Assembly: GCA_900554895.1 (NCBI GenBank)
Contig: USIX01000043.1
Span: 1-15,872 of the forward strand
Length of the DNA: 15,872 nucleotides
Origin: an uncultured Megamonas sp.
GTDB lineage: Bacteria > Bacillota > Negativicutes > Selenomonadales > Selenomonadaceae
Direction of reading: 5' to 3'
Of this stretch, positions 1 through 7,463 are shown piece after piece. The translations under genes were made by a program, and so were the position numbers. Every line of letters begins with the position of its first letter. Positions within the stretch are counted from its first letter, which is position 1. Below the pieces are notes generated by a model, which did not search any database, was not told where the DNA came from, and saw nothing but the letters and a program-made list of their open reading frames with translations.

Positions 1-76
1 GTTAAAAGGTTTTTTCTTTTTGGTTCATTTTTCTTTTGACCTTTCAAAAGAAAAATGAATAATAAATAGAAATTTA
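1..76 (-). repeat. Dispersed hairpin repeat, copy 1, at the 3' end of the csoR-like gene
   Basis: A perfect 15-bp inverted repeat, TTCATTTTTCTTTTG at 24-38 and CAAAAGAAAAATGAA at 45-59, encloses a 6-nt loop. Read on the minus strand, the gene stop at 76-74 is followed by ATTTCTATTTAT, then the hairpin, then CCAAAAAGAAAAAACC and TTTTAAC. The same order recurs on the plus strand at 15461-15545 after another gene. The position after a stop codon in both cases suggests a 3'-end element such as a terminator or mRNA stabiliser. The window edge may truncate it. Confidence 0.7.
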
Positions 77-352
77 TGAAAGACGGGAAAAATGTTCAAT
101 GGCTTTTGCAAATTCTTCGACAGTCTTTTCAGCGTCACCGTGCTGAATGCCGTCAATAACACAATGTTTCAAATGTCCTTCCAAAATAACTTTTCCGACA
201 CTGTGCATGGCGGACTTGGCGGCATTGACCTGCATGAGCACATCCTCACACGGAATATTTTCATCATCTATCATTCTGTCAATGGCATTAAGCTGTCCTA
301 TAATACGCTTTATACGACGATGGAGTTTTTGTGTTTCCATACATTGTTTCAT
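74..352 (-). CDS. csoR: CsoR/RcnR/FrmR-family metal-sensing repressor
   Basis: This 92-residue all-helical repressor belongs to the DUF156 (CsoR/RcnR/FrmR) family, whose members are usually 85-105 aa and bind DNA as tetramers until a metal or small molecule releases them. The N-terminal helix carries the basic RRIKRIIGQLNAIDRMI signature. The ligand positions are Cys35, His60 and Cys64 (EGHLKHCV). This Cys-His-Cys set is the Cu(I)-binding triad of CsoR, whereas FrmR and RcnR lack the last Cys. The start at 352 has an AGAAAGG ribosome site about 12 nt away, which is longer than ideal, and the next in-frame ATG (Met5) is further still. It is divergent from an Nramp transporter across a 140-bp shared promoter region, so it may control its neighbour, itself, or a copper gene elsewhere. 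The family call is firm. Copper as the signal is inferred from the residues. Confidence 0.85.
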   Translation of the reverse strand: MKQCMETQKLHRRIKRIIGQLNAIDRMIDDENIPCEDVLMQVNAAKSAMHSVGKVILEGHLKHCVIDGIQHGDAEKTVEEFAKAIEHFSRLS

Positions 353-393
353 GAATAAATCATACCTTTCTTAGATATTTAGATTATATTTAT

Positions 394-402
394 ATTATAT
401 CA
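394..402 (-). promoter_or_regulatory. Extended -10 promoter of the csoR-like gene
   Basis: On the minus strand the sequence reads TGATATAAT, a consensus TATAAT with a TGN extension. It would start transcription near 387, about 35 nt before the start codon. No good -35 is visible, which is acceptable for an extended -10 promoter. Confidence 0.5.
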
Positions 403-424
403 GATTACAAAACTAAAATTTTAA

Positions 425-452
425 TTGATTAGATTAGTGTTTTTGTTATAAT
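425..452 (+). promoter_or_regulatory. Sigma-70-type promoter of the Nramp gene
   Basis: A -35 TTGATT (425-430) and a perfect -10 TATAAT (447-452) are separated by 16 bp. This places the transcription start near 459, inside the inverted repeat at 450-480. Confidence 0.6.
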
Positions 453-480
453 TTTATTGAAAATAGTTTTCAATAAAATT
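450..480 (+). promoter_or_regulatory. Perfect 31-bp palindrome, probable metalloregulator operator
   Basis: Arms AATTTTATTGAAAA (450-463) and TTTTCAATAAAATT (467-480) match perfectly around a 3-nt centre. The site overlaps the end of the -10 element and the inferred transcription start, the usual place for a repressor operator. The core TTGAAAAT-A-GTTTTCAA resembles the 7-1-7 layout of Fur-family boxes with one mismatch. Which regulator binds (Fur-, MntR- or CsoR-type) cannot be decided from sequence alone. Confidence 0.6.
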
Positions 481-492
481 CGAGGTGAAAAT

Positions 493-1749
493 ATGAATTT
501 AAATGAATACAGCAAGCGCCATTCCACAAGCGAAAGAGCAAGAGAGCTTCTTCGTTACATTGGTCCGGGACTTTTGATTACAGTCGGTTTCATCGACCCG
601 GGCAACTGGGCTTCCAATCTGGCAGCCGGTGCCGATTACGGCTATTTATTATTATGGATGGTTACGCTTTCAACGATAATGCTCATTTTGCTTCAGCATA
701 ATGCAGCACATCTGGGAATTGTTACAGGCCTTTGCTTATCGGAAGCAGCTACAAAATTTCTGCCGCAGTGGATTTCCCGCCCTGTACTGGCTTCAGCAAT
801 GATAGCTTCAATCGCTACTGCTCTGGCGGAAATTTTAGGTGGGGCAATAGCCCTGAATTTACTGTTTAATATTCCTATTACTATCGGAAGTATTATTACT
901 GCCGTATTTTGCGCTGTCCTGCTAAAAACGAATTCATATCCTAAGATGGAGAAAATAATCATTGCATTTGTATCGATTATCGGATTTTCCTTTTTAATCG
1001 AATTGCAGATGGTACCGGTTGAATGGTCAGCAGCCGCTTCGGGATGGACTGTACCGAATATGCCGGAAGGTTCAATCGTAATCATAATGAGTGTACTCGG
1101 TGCAGTCGTTATGCCTCATAACCTTTTTTTACATTCAGAAGTTATACAGTCACGCCAATGGAATTTACAGGATGAAAAAATTATTCAAAAACAGCTCCGT
1201 TATGAATTCCTTGATACGATTTTTTCTATGGGAATAGGCTGGGCAATCAACAGCTCTATGATAATCATTGCAGCAGCCGTATTTTTCACAAATGGTATTC
1301 AGGTGGATGATTTGGCACAGGCAACGGAACTTTTACGCCCGATACTGGGAGAAAATGCCGCGATTATATTTGCTGTAGCACTGTTATTTGCCGGCATTTC
1401 ATCGACTTCAACCTGTGGAATAGCCGGCGGCAGTATTTTTGCCGGTATATTCGGCGAAGATTACGATATAAAAGACTATCATTCATGGCACGGTGTATTA
1501 TTAACATATGGTTTGGCTGTGCTGGTGATTGTTTTCATATCCGACCCGTTTCAGGGACTTATCTATTCACAGATGCTTCTCAGTATACAGCTTCCGATAA
1601 CAGTTGCACTTTTAATATACCTTACATCTTCACGTAAAGTCATGGGCAAATTCGTAAACAGTTTACGGCTGAAAATAGTCTTAGGCATTATCGGTGCGGT
1701 TGTTATAGGTTTGAATATTGTTTTACTGTATCAAATGATTATAAACTAA
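493..1749 (+). CDS. mntH: Nramp-family divalent metal (Mn2+/Fe2+) transporter
   Basis: This proton-coupled importer of Mn2+, Fe2+ and related ions sits in the inner membrane. It is 418 residues long, typical of the family, and hydrophobic throughout with about 11 membrane segments. The diagnostic metal-site motifs are intact: DPGNW at residues 35-39 (TM1 Asp and Asn ligands) and MPHNLFLHS at 207-215 (TM6 Met ligand). The acidic ALAEILGGAIALNLLF motif lies around 110-125. I start at the ATG at 493, with GAGGTG 6 nt upstream. An upstream in-frame TTG at 457 lies inside the operator palindrome and has no ribosome site. No convincing terminator follows. The palindrome at the promoter implies metal-dependent repression. 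The family is certain, but the preferred metal is inferred. Confidence 0.92.
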   Translation: MNLNEYSKRHSTSERARELLRYIGPGLLITVGFIDPGNWASNLAAGADYGYLLLWMVTLSTIMLILLQHNAAHLGIVTGLCLSEAATKFLPQWISRPVLASAMIASIATALAEILGGAIALNLLFNIPITIGSIITAVFCAVLLKTNSYPKMEKIIIAFVSIIGFSFLIELQMVPVEWSAAASGWTVPNMPEGSIVIIMSVLGAVVMPHNLFLHSEVIQSRQWNLQDEKIIQKQLRYEFLDTIFSMGIGWAINSSMIIIAAAVFFTNGIQVDDLAQATELLRPILGENAAIIFAVALLFAGISSTSTCGIAGGSIFAGIFGEDYDIKDYHSWHGVLLTYGLAVLVIVFISDPFQGLIYSQMLLSIQLPITVALLIYLTSSRKVMGKFVNSLRLKIVLGIIGAVVIGLNIVLLYQMIIN

Positions 1750-1878
1750 AATTCAATTATAGAACGATAATGAATACATTTATTTTTTAGAGGAATACAC
1801 AGGATTTTGTCATGGTTTTTTAGAATAGTATTTGATAAAATATAGATAACGTTCTCGTTAGATATTGGAGTGATTTTT

Positions 1879-3153
1879 ATGACAGGAAATACAGAAGTAA
1901 TTACAGGAAATGATTATAAAAGAATGATAGCGGGGGCTTACAGTGCCTTTTTGCTGGAATATGAAAATATTAATGCATTAAACGGAGATTCTCTGCTGGA
2001 TAAAAAAGCCGGTACGCATATTCTGCGTACTATCGGAGCAGCAGCCATGTCACTGCGTGATTTGCAGGCGGTGGAAAGTATCGGCGGTGTGTCCAAACGT
2101 GCAGGCAGTGCCGCTGTTTTAGGCGCAAGAGGAAATGCCGGCGTGCTGATTTCACAAATTCTGCGAGGTATTGCTAAGGGATTGTCTGGAAAATATGAAG
2201 CATCCTCTTCTGTTTTCGGCAAATCTTTCCAATACGGTGTTTTATATGCACAGCGTGCCGTAAATGATGAAGTCGAACGCCCTATTATTATCACGGCAAA
2301 AGCCGTAGCCAAAGGTGCTTATAATGCTGTCCGCGCCAATCTGCCGATTGCGGAAATACTGACGGAAGCAATTAAAGCCGGAGGCATCGCACTGAGCCAG
2401 GCTGAACATAAATGCGGATTTGTCGATGCCGGAGCTAAAGCTCTGATGGTATTTTTGCAGGGCTGCCGCAACGGTTTGGACGGATATTATGTTTCTCCGA
2501 TAATGCTCTTCTCCTCCGGTTTTAAAACGTCGCATAATGTGCCTAATCCGCGCTACGATATAGTTTATCCGTACGCCGTATCATGCAGAATGGAAAGATG
2601 CAGGGCAAGTAAAGCCGATTTGGCAAAAATGTTAAAACCTATGGGCAAAGTAATCGTAATAAAAAGCGAAGGCCGCGATATCCTGCTGTATCTGCATACG
2701 GATTATCCGGGCAATATGCTAGAACAAGCCGTCGACTGGGGAACCATTAAAGACGTAACAATCCAGAACCTGGCAATGCCGCATAATCTTAAATCTGTTG
2801 ATAAAACCATGCTGGATGTAGCAATGCTGGCAATAGCAGATGATGAAACAAGTGCACAGCAGCTGGAAGAACTGGGAGCCATCGCCGTAATTACCGATGA
2901 TAAAGTAAGCGGCCCGTCCGTTGGCGATTTAATAAACTTAATTCACAGTGATATCGCCAAAAATTATATTATCATAGCGAACAATGTGGATAATTCGCTT
3001 GTAATGGCACAGGCAAAACGTCTTTTAAACAATAATATCGAAATTCTGTATACAACAAATCTGAACGAACAGCTGAAAGTTATAAAACACTTTAATCCTG
3101 AACTGGAATTAAAAGACAACATCAAAAATATGAACGAGGCATTAAACGATTGA
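1879..3153 (+). CDS. FakA-like DAK2-domain protein with eroded nucleotide-binding motif
   Basis: The architecture resembles FakA, the ATP-binding subunit of fatty acid kinase, but it is 424 residues against about 550. The N-terminal DAK2 domain (about 10-200) keeps GARGNAGVLISQILRG (82-97) and VDAGAKALMVFLQG (182-195). The C-terminal part keeps the YLHTDYPGNMLEQAVDWG block (271-288) and the final alpha/beta domain. The Mg/ATP loop, normally DGDTGTNM after INxLN, reads DKKAGTHI at 41-48, so the second Asp is Lys and the Asn is His. Catalysis is therefore doubtful, and a regulatory or structural role is possible. No degV/fakB partner is in the window. I choose the ATG at 1879, with GGAG 8 nt upstream, over the GTG at 1870 that overlaps that site. 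The next gene starts 34 nt later, suggesting cotranscription. Confidence 0.8.
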   Translation: MTGNTEVITGNDYKRMIAGAYSAFLLEYENINALNGDSLLDKKAGTHILRTIGAAAMSLRDLQAVESIGGVSKRAGSAAVLGARGNAGVLISQILRGIAKGLSGKYEASSSVFGKSFQYGVLYAQRAVNDEVERPIIITAKAVAKGAYNAVRANLPIAEILTEAIKAGGIALSQAEHKCGFVDAGAKALMVFLQGCRNGLDGYYVSPIMLFSSGFKTSHNVPNPRYDIVYPYAVSCRMERCRASKADLAKMLKPMGKVIVIKSEGRDILLYLHTDYPGNMLEQAVDWGTIKDVTIQNLAMPHNLKSVDKTMLDVAMLAIADDETSAQQLEELGAIAVITDDKVSGPSVGDLINLIHSDIAKNYIIIANNVDNSLVMAQAKRLLNNNIEILYTTNLNEQLKVIKHFNPELELKDNIKNMNEALND

Positions 3154-3187
3154 CTGACTGAACAGAAAATGAGAGAAGGTGAGTTCA

Positions 3188-3946
3188 GTGGATTTTTTTA
3201 GGAATATAGTGATTTTGACTGCTGTATGCCTGCTTTTCGGCAACACGGCATTTGCCGCACCGATTTTAAAATTAAATTCGCACGGCCATGATGTAATGGT
3301 TCTGCAGCAAAATCTCATGCGGTTAAATTACAGCGTCAGTAAAATAAGCGGCAACTATGATAAAGAAACACAAGAAGCAGTAAAGGCATTTCAAAAAGAC
3401 AATAAACTCAGCGTTACAGGTATTGTAAACAGAGAAACATGGTGGGCGATAAAAGGCGGCAAACCTACAATAAGCGGTATAGGCAATACGAGCACGTCTG
3501 TAACCAAACCTACAAGCTCGCCAATTTGGGACAATATCTCCTCTGTACCGTACGGCAAAACTTTTTTATCAAAAAAAGAAGTTCCATCCATTATTGCAAC
3601 AGCTAAAAACTATTTGGGCGTACCGTACGTTTTCGGCGGTGCTTCACCGGAAGAAGGATTTGATTGTTCCGGATTTTTGGAATATGTTTTTGCCCGCAAC
3701 GGTATAGAAATTCCGCGGACGGCCGATGAACAGTACCGATTAGGAAAACTCGTCAAGCAGTCACAGCTTGTAGCCGGTGATTTAGTGTTTTTCACTACAT
3801 ATGAACCGGGAGCTTCACACTGCGGAATTTATCTTGGAAATGATAAATTCATTCATGCTTCCAGCAGTAAGGGAATACGAGTGGACGATATAAACGACTC
3901 TTACTGGGCCAGCAGATATTACGGCGGTAAACATATTGTGAAATAA
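3188..3946 (+). CDS. Secreted NlpC/P60 peptidoglycan hydrolase with PG-binding domain
   Basis: This is an exported cell-wall endopeptidase, expected to cut stem-peptide bonds such as D-Glu-meso-DAP. A signal peptide occupies residues 1-23, with a hydrophobic core and likely cleavage at AFA|AP. A PG_binding_1 domain follows at about 27-90 (VLQQNLMRLNY, AVKAFQKDNKL, TGIVNRETWWAI). A Thr/Ser/Pro-rich linker spans about 92-125, and the NlpC/P60 domain covers 132-252. The catalytic triad is visible: Cys160 (GFDCSGFL), His211 (ASHCGIYLG) and His223 (FIHASS). The start is GTG at 3188, with AAGGTGA 5 nt upstream. A GTG at 3179 is in frame but lies within that ribosome site. It is probably cotranscribed with the FakA-like gene and ends at a strong terminator. 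Confidence 0.9.
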   Translation: MDFFRNIVILTAVCLLFGNTAFAAPILKLNSHGHDVMVLQQNLMRLNYSVSKISGNYDKETQEAVKAFQKDNKLSVTGIVNRETWWAIKGGKPTISGIGNTSTSVTKPTSSPIWDNISSVPYGKTFLSKKEVPSIIATAKNYLGVPYVFGGASPEEGFDCSGFLEYVFARNGIEIPRTADEQYRLGKLVKQSQLVAGDLVFFTTYEPGASHCGIYLGNDKFIHASSSKGIRVDDINDSYWASRYYGGKHIVK

Positions 3947-3973
3947 AAAACAGCAGGATTTCCTGCTGTTTTT
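3946..3973 (+). terminator. Rho-independent terminator after the NlpC/P60 gene
   Basis: Stem CAGCAGG (3951-3957) and CCTGCTG (3962-3968) closes an ATTT loop. It is flanked by A5 and T5, which extend the pairing to about 12 bp and supply the U tract. It begins at the stop codon of the hydrolase gene. Confidence 0.9.
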
Positions 3974-4012
3974 CTAATATTTTATCTTTAGGAAAAGAAA
4001 GGCAGGCAATAT

Positions 4013-6745
4013 ATGAAACGAATAGAAAAAGTTTATGAATATTTACAGGATTTTGCAGTAAAAAATAATGCCGAGCCGAATGCTTTAGCCGGTTTGACAG
4101 CTACGGAAATTGCCGATAATCTCGGTTTTTTACGCAGTAATGTAAGTCGGGAACTCAACAAGTTATACCGAATGGGAAAAATCATAAAAATTTCCGGTCG
4201 ACCGGTACTTTATAATGTCAGTACAACGGAAAATGTCCCTGATACAATACCAGATAAAATAAATATACAAACGGAAAAATCGGCATTCAGTGATTTAATC
4301 GGCGCAGATGACAGCCTAAAAACACAGGTGGAACAGGCAAAAGCTGCTATAATATATCCGCCGAACGGTCTGCATACACTGATTGTCGGACAGACTGGCG
4401 TAGGAAAAACACTCCTGGCGCATATGATGTTTGAATACGGCAAAGAAGCAGGCCGTTTTGCCAATAATGCACCGTTTGTCACATTCAACTGTGCCGATTA
4501 TTACAGCAATCCGCAATTATTGATTTCTCATATTTTCGGACATATTAAAGGCGCTTTCACCGGAGCGGATAAAGCCGTACCGGGTCTTATTGAAACAGCA
4601 GATGAGGGAATTTTATTCCTGGATGAAATTCACCGCCTGCCACCGGAAGGACAGGAAATGATTTTTTATTTTATGGATACAGGTACGTTCAATCGTCTGG
4701 GAGAAACAAAAAGAGAACGAACGGCAAATGTTTTAATTATCGGCGCGACGACGGAAAATCCCGATTCCGTGCTTACCAAAACCTTTAAACGCCGCATACC
4801 GAATATTATTTCCATTCCGCCGCTTGCCGAACGTCCGCTCAAGGAAAAACTGGAAATAATGACTGTACTGTTTACCGAAGAAGCACGGAGCATCAAACGA
4901 CCGGTAAAAATATCCGCCGATGCAGTAAAGGCGATTATCGGCAGTATCGGCAACGGTAACGTCGGCCAGCTGAAATCCAATATCCGTTTATTGTGCGCAC
5001 AGGCTTTTTTAAACGGCATCCGAACAGACGGACATATCGAAATAACCTATCAAATGCTTCCCTCCAAAATAAAATCGGGAATACTTTCCATGAGCAGGGC
5101 AAGAGAAGACACTGCACTTATCAGCCATTATATTGAAAAAGATTTATACGTGACACCGACCAGCCGCGGCAAACTACCAAAAGAGGATGAGGACGAACCT
5201 TTCAATCTGTATCAAATGGTAGAAAATAAAGTCAACATGCTTAAGCGGGAAGGCATAGCAGAAGATTTAATCCAGCAGATTGTAGTAGCTGATGTAAATA
5301 TGTACGTAAAATCTTTTTATAACCAAAATGATAATGTATCGTTATCTGTATATGACCGTCTGCTGAAAATAATCGATATAGATATGGTGAAATTTGCCCA
5401 GCAAGTTGTAGATTTAGTAGAAAGATACATGCGACTTGTTTCATATGAACGTTTTTTATATGCGTTCGGCCTGCATTTAAGCTCAATGTTCAACCGCATA
5501 AAAGATGAACAGCCCATCCGCAACGTTCTGGAGGGAACGGTGAATATGTCTTCAGTCGAATATAAACTGGCAACGAAAATAAAATTAATGATAGAAGAAA
5601 AATATGACATTACCGTATCAAAATCAGAAACGGAATATTTTGCCATGCTGCTTCAATCACTAAAAGAAGAAGACAAATCGCAAAGAGTTGTAATTGCCGT
5701 AGCCATGCACGGAGAATACACCGCAAGTTCTATGGTTAATGTCGCACGAAAACTGTACAGTGCCAACAAAACAACGCTTTTAGCCTTCGATATGCCGCTG
5801 GAATGCCGTCCTGACGACATGCTCAATAAAATTGTGGAACAGCTGCAAAATACCAACTGCCGGGAAGGTGTGCTTTTGCTTGCCGATATGGGCTCACTGT
5901 GCAGTTTCGGCCCTATACTGGAAGAACGGCTCGGCGTACCGGTCAAAACGCTGGGAATGGTTACAACACCGTTCGTACTGGAAGCGATGCGCAAAGTAGA
6001 TATTGCAGGCATCAGCTTATCGGCAGTATACGATTCACTGAAAACTTTTACGGGATACGGATACACAAGCATGACCGATAATCAAAACGAAACGAAAGAA
6101 AAAGCCATTGTAACCATTTGCAGTACGGGTAAAGGAACAGCGGAAAAATTGCAGAATATAGTCATCGATATTTTAATCGACGCATCGATGAACCATATAA
6201 AAGTAATTCCGATAGGACTTGAGAATATACACGAAAAACTGACACAGATAGGACGCAAATATCATATTATGGCGATAATCGGTGTGAAAAATCCTCATAT
6301 TGACGCTCCGTTCATCCCGATTGAGCAAATTATCAGCGGCGAAGGAGACATTATTTTACGTGAGATAATCGGAGCGAATATACCAATGAAAAAGACTGAA
6401 AAAAACGTGGTGTTGCGAAAATTTTGCGAAGACGGTCTACAGGAAATGTTGCTGTATTTAAATCCAAACAAAATAGTCGGTACACTGCTTAAATTTATTG
6501 ACACACTGGAAGATGAACTGAAAATAAAATGGGACAATCCCCATAAACTCCGTCTTGTAATTCATATCGGCTGCGCACTTGAACGCATGGTGACACACAG
6601 CGGTCTGGTATATGACAAAAAAAGTGCCGGAGAAATTGATACACAACAATTTAATATAGTAAAAAAAGCTGCGGAAATATTCACCACTACATTTCAATTA
6701 AAACTGACGGATAATGAACTGTATTATATCTTAAAAATGCTTTGA
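4013..6745 (+). CDS. levR: LevR-type sigma-54-dependent PTS operon activator
   Basis: This 910-residue cytoplasmic activator drives sigma-54 RNA polymerase and is gated by PTS phosphorylation. In order it has a winged helix-turn-helix (about 25-70, ATEIADNLGFLRSNVSRELNKL) and an AAA+ domain (about 92-335). The AAA+ domain carries Walker A GQTGVGKT (126-133), the sigma-54 contact loop GAFTGA (180-185) and Walker B ILFLDE (200-205). Then come PRD1 (about 400-505, His488), an EIIA-Man-like domain (about 558-690, His566 in AMHGEYTASS), an EIIB-Gat-like segment (about 698-790, Cys703 in TICSTGKGTA) and PRD2 (about 805-910, His851). This matches B. subtilis LevR in order and length (about 938 aa). 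A sigma-54 promoter lies just downstream, ahead of the PTS operon it should control. By analogy, phosphorylation by HPr activates it and by the cognate EIIB inhibits it. Confidence 0.93.
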   Translation: MKRIEKVYEYLQDFAVKNNAEPNALAGLTATEIADNLGFLRSNVSRELNKLYRMGKIIKISGRPVLYNVSTTENVPDTIPDKINIQTEKSAFSDLIGADDSLKTQVEQAKAAIIYPPNGLHTLIVGQTGVGKTLLAHMMFEYGKEAGRFANNAPFVTFNCADYYSNPQLLISHIFGHIKGAFTGADKAVPGLIETADEGILFLDEIHRLPPEGQEMIFYFMDTGTFNRLGETKRERTANVLIIGATTENPDSVLTKTFKRRIPNIISIPPLAERPLKEKLEIMTVLFTEEARSIKRPVKISADAVKAIIGSIGNGNVGQLKSNIRLLCAQAFLNGIRTDGHIEITYQMLPSKIKSGILSMSRAREDTALISHYIEKDLYVTPTSRGKLPKEDEDEPFNLYQMVENKVNMLKREGIAEDLIQQIVVADVNMYVKSFYNQNDNVSLSVYDRLLKIIDIDMVKFAQQVVDLVERYMRLVSYERFLYAFGLHLSSMFNRIKDEQPIRNVLEGTVNMSSVEYKLATKIKLMIEEKYDITVSKSETEYFAMLLQSLKEEDKSQRVVIAVAMHGEYTASSMVNVARKLYSANKTTLLAFDMPLECRPDDMLNKIVEQLQNTNCREGVLLLADMGSLCSFGPILEERLGVPVKTLGMVTTPFVLEAMRKVDIAGISLSAVYDSLKTFTGYGYTSMTDNQNETKEKAIVTICSTGKGTAEKLQNIVIDILIDASMNHIKVIPIGLENIHEKLTQIGRKYHIMAIIGVKNPHIDAPFIPIEQIISGEGDIILREIIGANIPMKKTEKNVVLRKFCEDGLQEMLLYLNPNKIVGTLLKFIDTLEDELKIKWDNPHKLRLVIHIGCALERMVTHSGLVYDKKSAGEIDTQQFNIVKKAAEIFTTTFQLKLTDNELYYILKML

Positions 6746-6806
6746 TAAAAAATAGTGTGTTTTTTTCGTAAAATAACTTCTGTTTTTGAATAAATAATTG
6801 TCTGTG

Positions 6807-6953
6807 TTGACACACAAAACACATTTTGTGTTAGTTTTATGTTGACACAGATTATTTTTTTGCTGCAAGCGTGTTGTTTTTCAGTGTGTTATTTTATATA
6901 AGCATAAAATCCGGGCGAAAAAGCCTTAAAATAAAGAATTTTATTTTGACACA
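6807..6953 (+). promoter_or_regulatory. Candidate enhancer sites for the LevR-type activator
   Basis: TTGACACA occurs three times, at 6807-6814, 6842-6849 and 6946-6953. The first sits in a TGTGT-TG-ACACA palindrome. A second inverted repeat, AACACA (6818-6823) and TGTGTT (6827-6832), lies between the first two copies. The cluster at 6805-6850 is about 110-155 bp upstream of the sigma-54 promoter, the usual distance for a bound activator that acts by looping. Confidence 0.6.
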
Positions 6954-6958
6954 GAATG

Positions 6959-6975
6959 TTGGCACGCGATTTGCA
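6959..6975 (+). promoter_or_regulatory. Sigma-54 (-24/-12) promoter of the PTS operon
   Basis: The sequence is TTGGCAC, five bases (GCGAT), then TTGCA. It is a full match to the sigma-54 consensus, with the invariant GG (6961-6962) and GC (6973-6974) twelve bases apart. The start of transcription is expected near 6986, about 34 nt before the first PTS gene. It lies directly between the LevR-type activator and its target operon. Confidence 0.93.
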
Positions 6976-7019
6976 TATAATATAAGGCAGAGGATGTTTT
7001 TATAAAGGAGGTTTTATAA

Positions 7020-7463
7020 ATGTTAGGTATTATAGTAGGTACACATGGTCATTTAGCTGAAGAACTGGTGAATACTTGCGCAATGATTTGCGGCCAGCCG
7101 GAAAATTTAAAAACGGTAACGCTTGTTCCAGGTGAAGGCCCGGATGATTTAATAGTAAAATACAACAAAGCTATTGAAGAAATGGATACAACAAACGGAG
7201 TAATTATTTTAAACGATTTATTCGGCGGAAGTCCTTACAATGCAGCTTGCCGCATTGCCATCAATGATGAAAACTGCGGTATCGTTACGGGCGTAAGTCT
7301 GCCGATGCTCGTTGAAGTAATCAACTACCGTTTATGTAGTGGCGAAAATGCCGATGTCAAAGCTGCTATGGAAAAAGCTGTAGAAGCCAGCACTGCTGGC
7401 GCACAGATGTTCCATAAAAGCCAGGTTGAAGAAAGTACAGATGAAGAAGGAGACGATTTATAA
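7020..7463 (+). CDS. PTS mannose/fructose/sorbose-family EIIA
   Basis: This is the cytoplasmic first phosphocarrier of the sugar PTS, taking phosphate from HPr-His and passing it to EIIB. It is a 147-aa single-domain EIIA of the mannose family (ManX N-terminal domain, or LevD). The N-terminal MLGIIVGTHGHLAEEL contains the phosphorylated His9. The NDLFGGSPYNAA block (about 65-76) is also a family hallmark. A strong AAAGGAGG lies 8 nt before the ATG. The last ten residues form an acidic tail, ESTDEEGDDL. The stop overlaps the next ATG by one base (TAATG), so translation is coupled to EIIB. Substrate cannot be read from this subunit. Confidence 0.95.
   Translation: MLGIIVGTHGHLAEELVNTCAMICGQPENLKTVTLVPGEGPDDLIVKYNKAIEEMDTTNGVIILNDLFGGSPYNAACRIAINDENCGIVTGVSLPMLVEVINYRLCSGENADVKAAMEKAVEASTAGAQMFHKSQVEESTDEEGDDL

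Noticed and set aside
457..492. Upstream TTG start for the Nramp protein at 457
   Set aside because: It falls in the operator palindrome near the inferred transcription start and has no ribosome site. The ATG at 493 has GAGGTG at good spacing.
693..1085. Long minus-strand frames opposite the Nramp, FakA-like and LevR genes
   Set aside because: They are shadows of well-supported genes. They show no family motifs or ribosome sites, and their length follows from the codon bias of the opposite strand.
6861..6880. Possible catabolite-responsive element (TGCAAGCGTGTTG) upstream of the PTS operon
   Set aside because: It matches the central CG and little else of the cre consensus. The right half lacks the required bases.
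6901..6930. Weak GGC/GCC stem downstream of levR as its terminator
   Set aside because: It has only 3-4 base pairs, no U tract, and lies inside the control region of the PTS operon.
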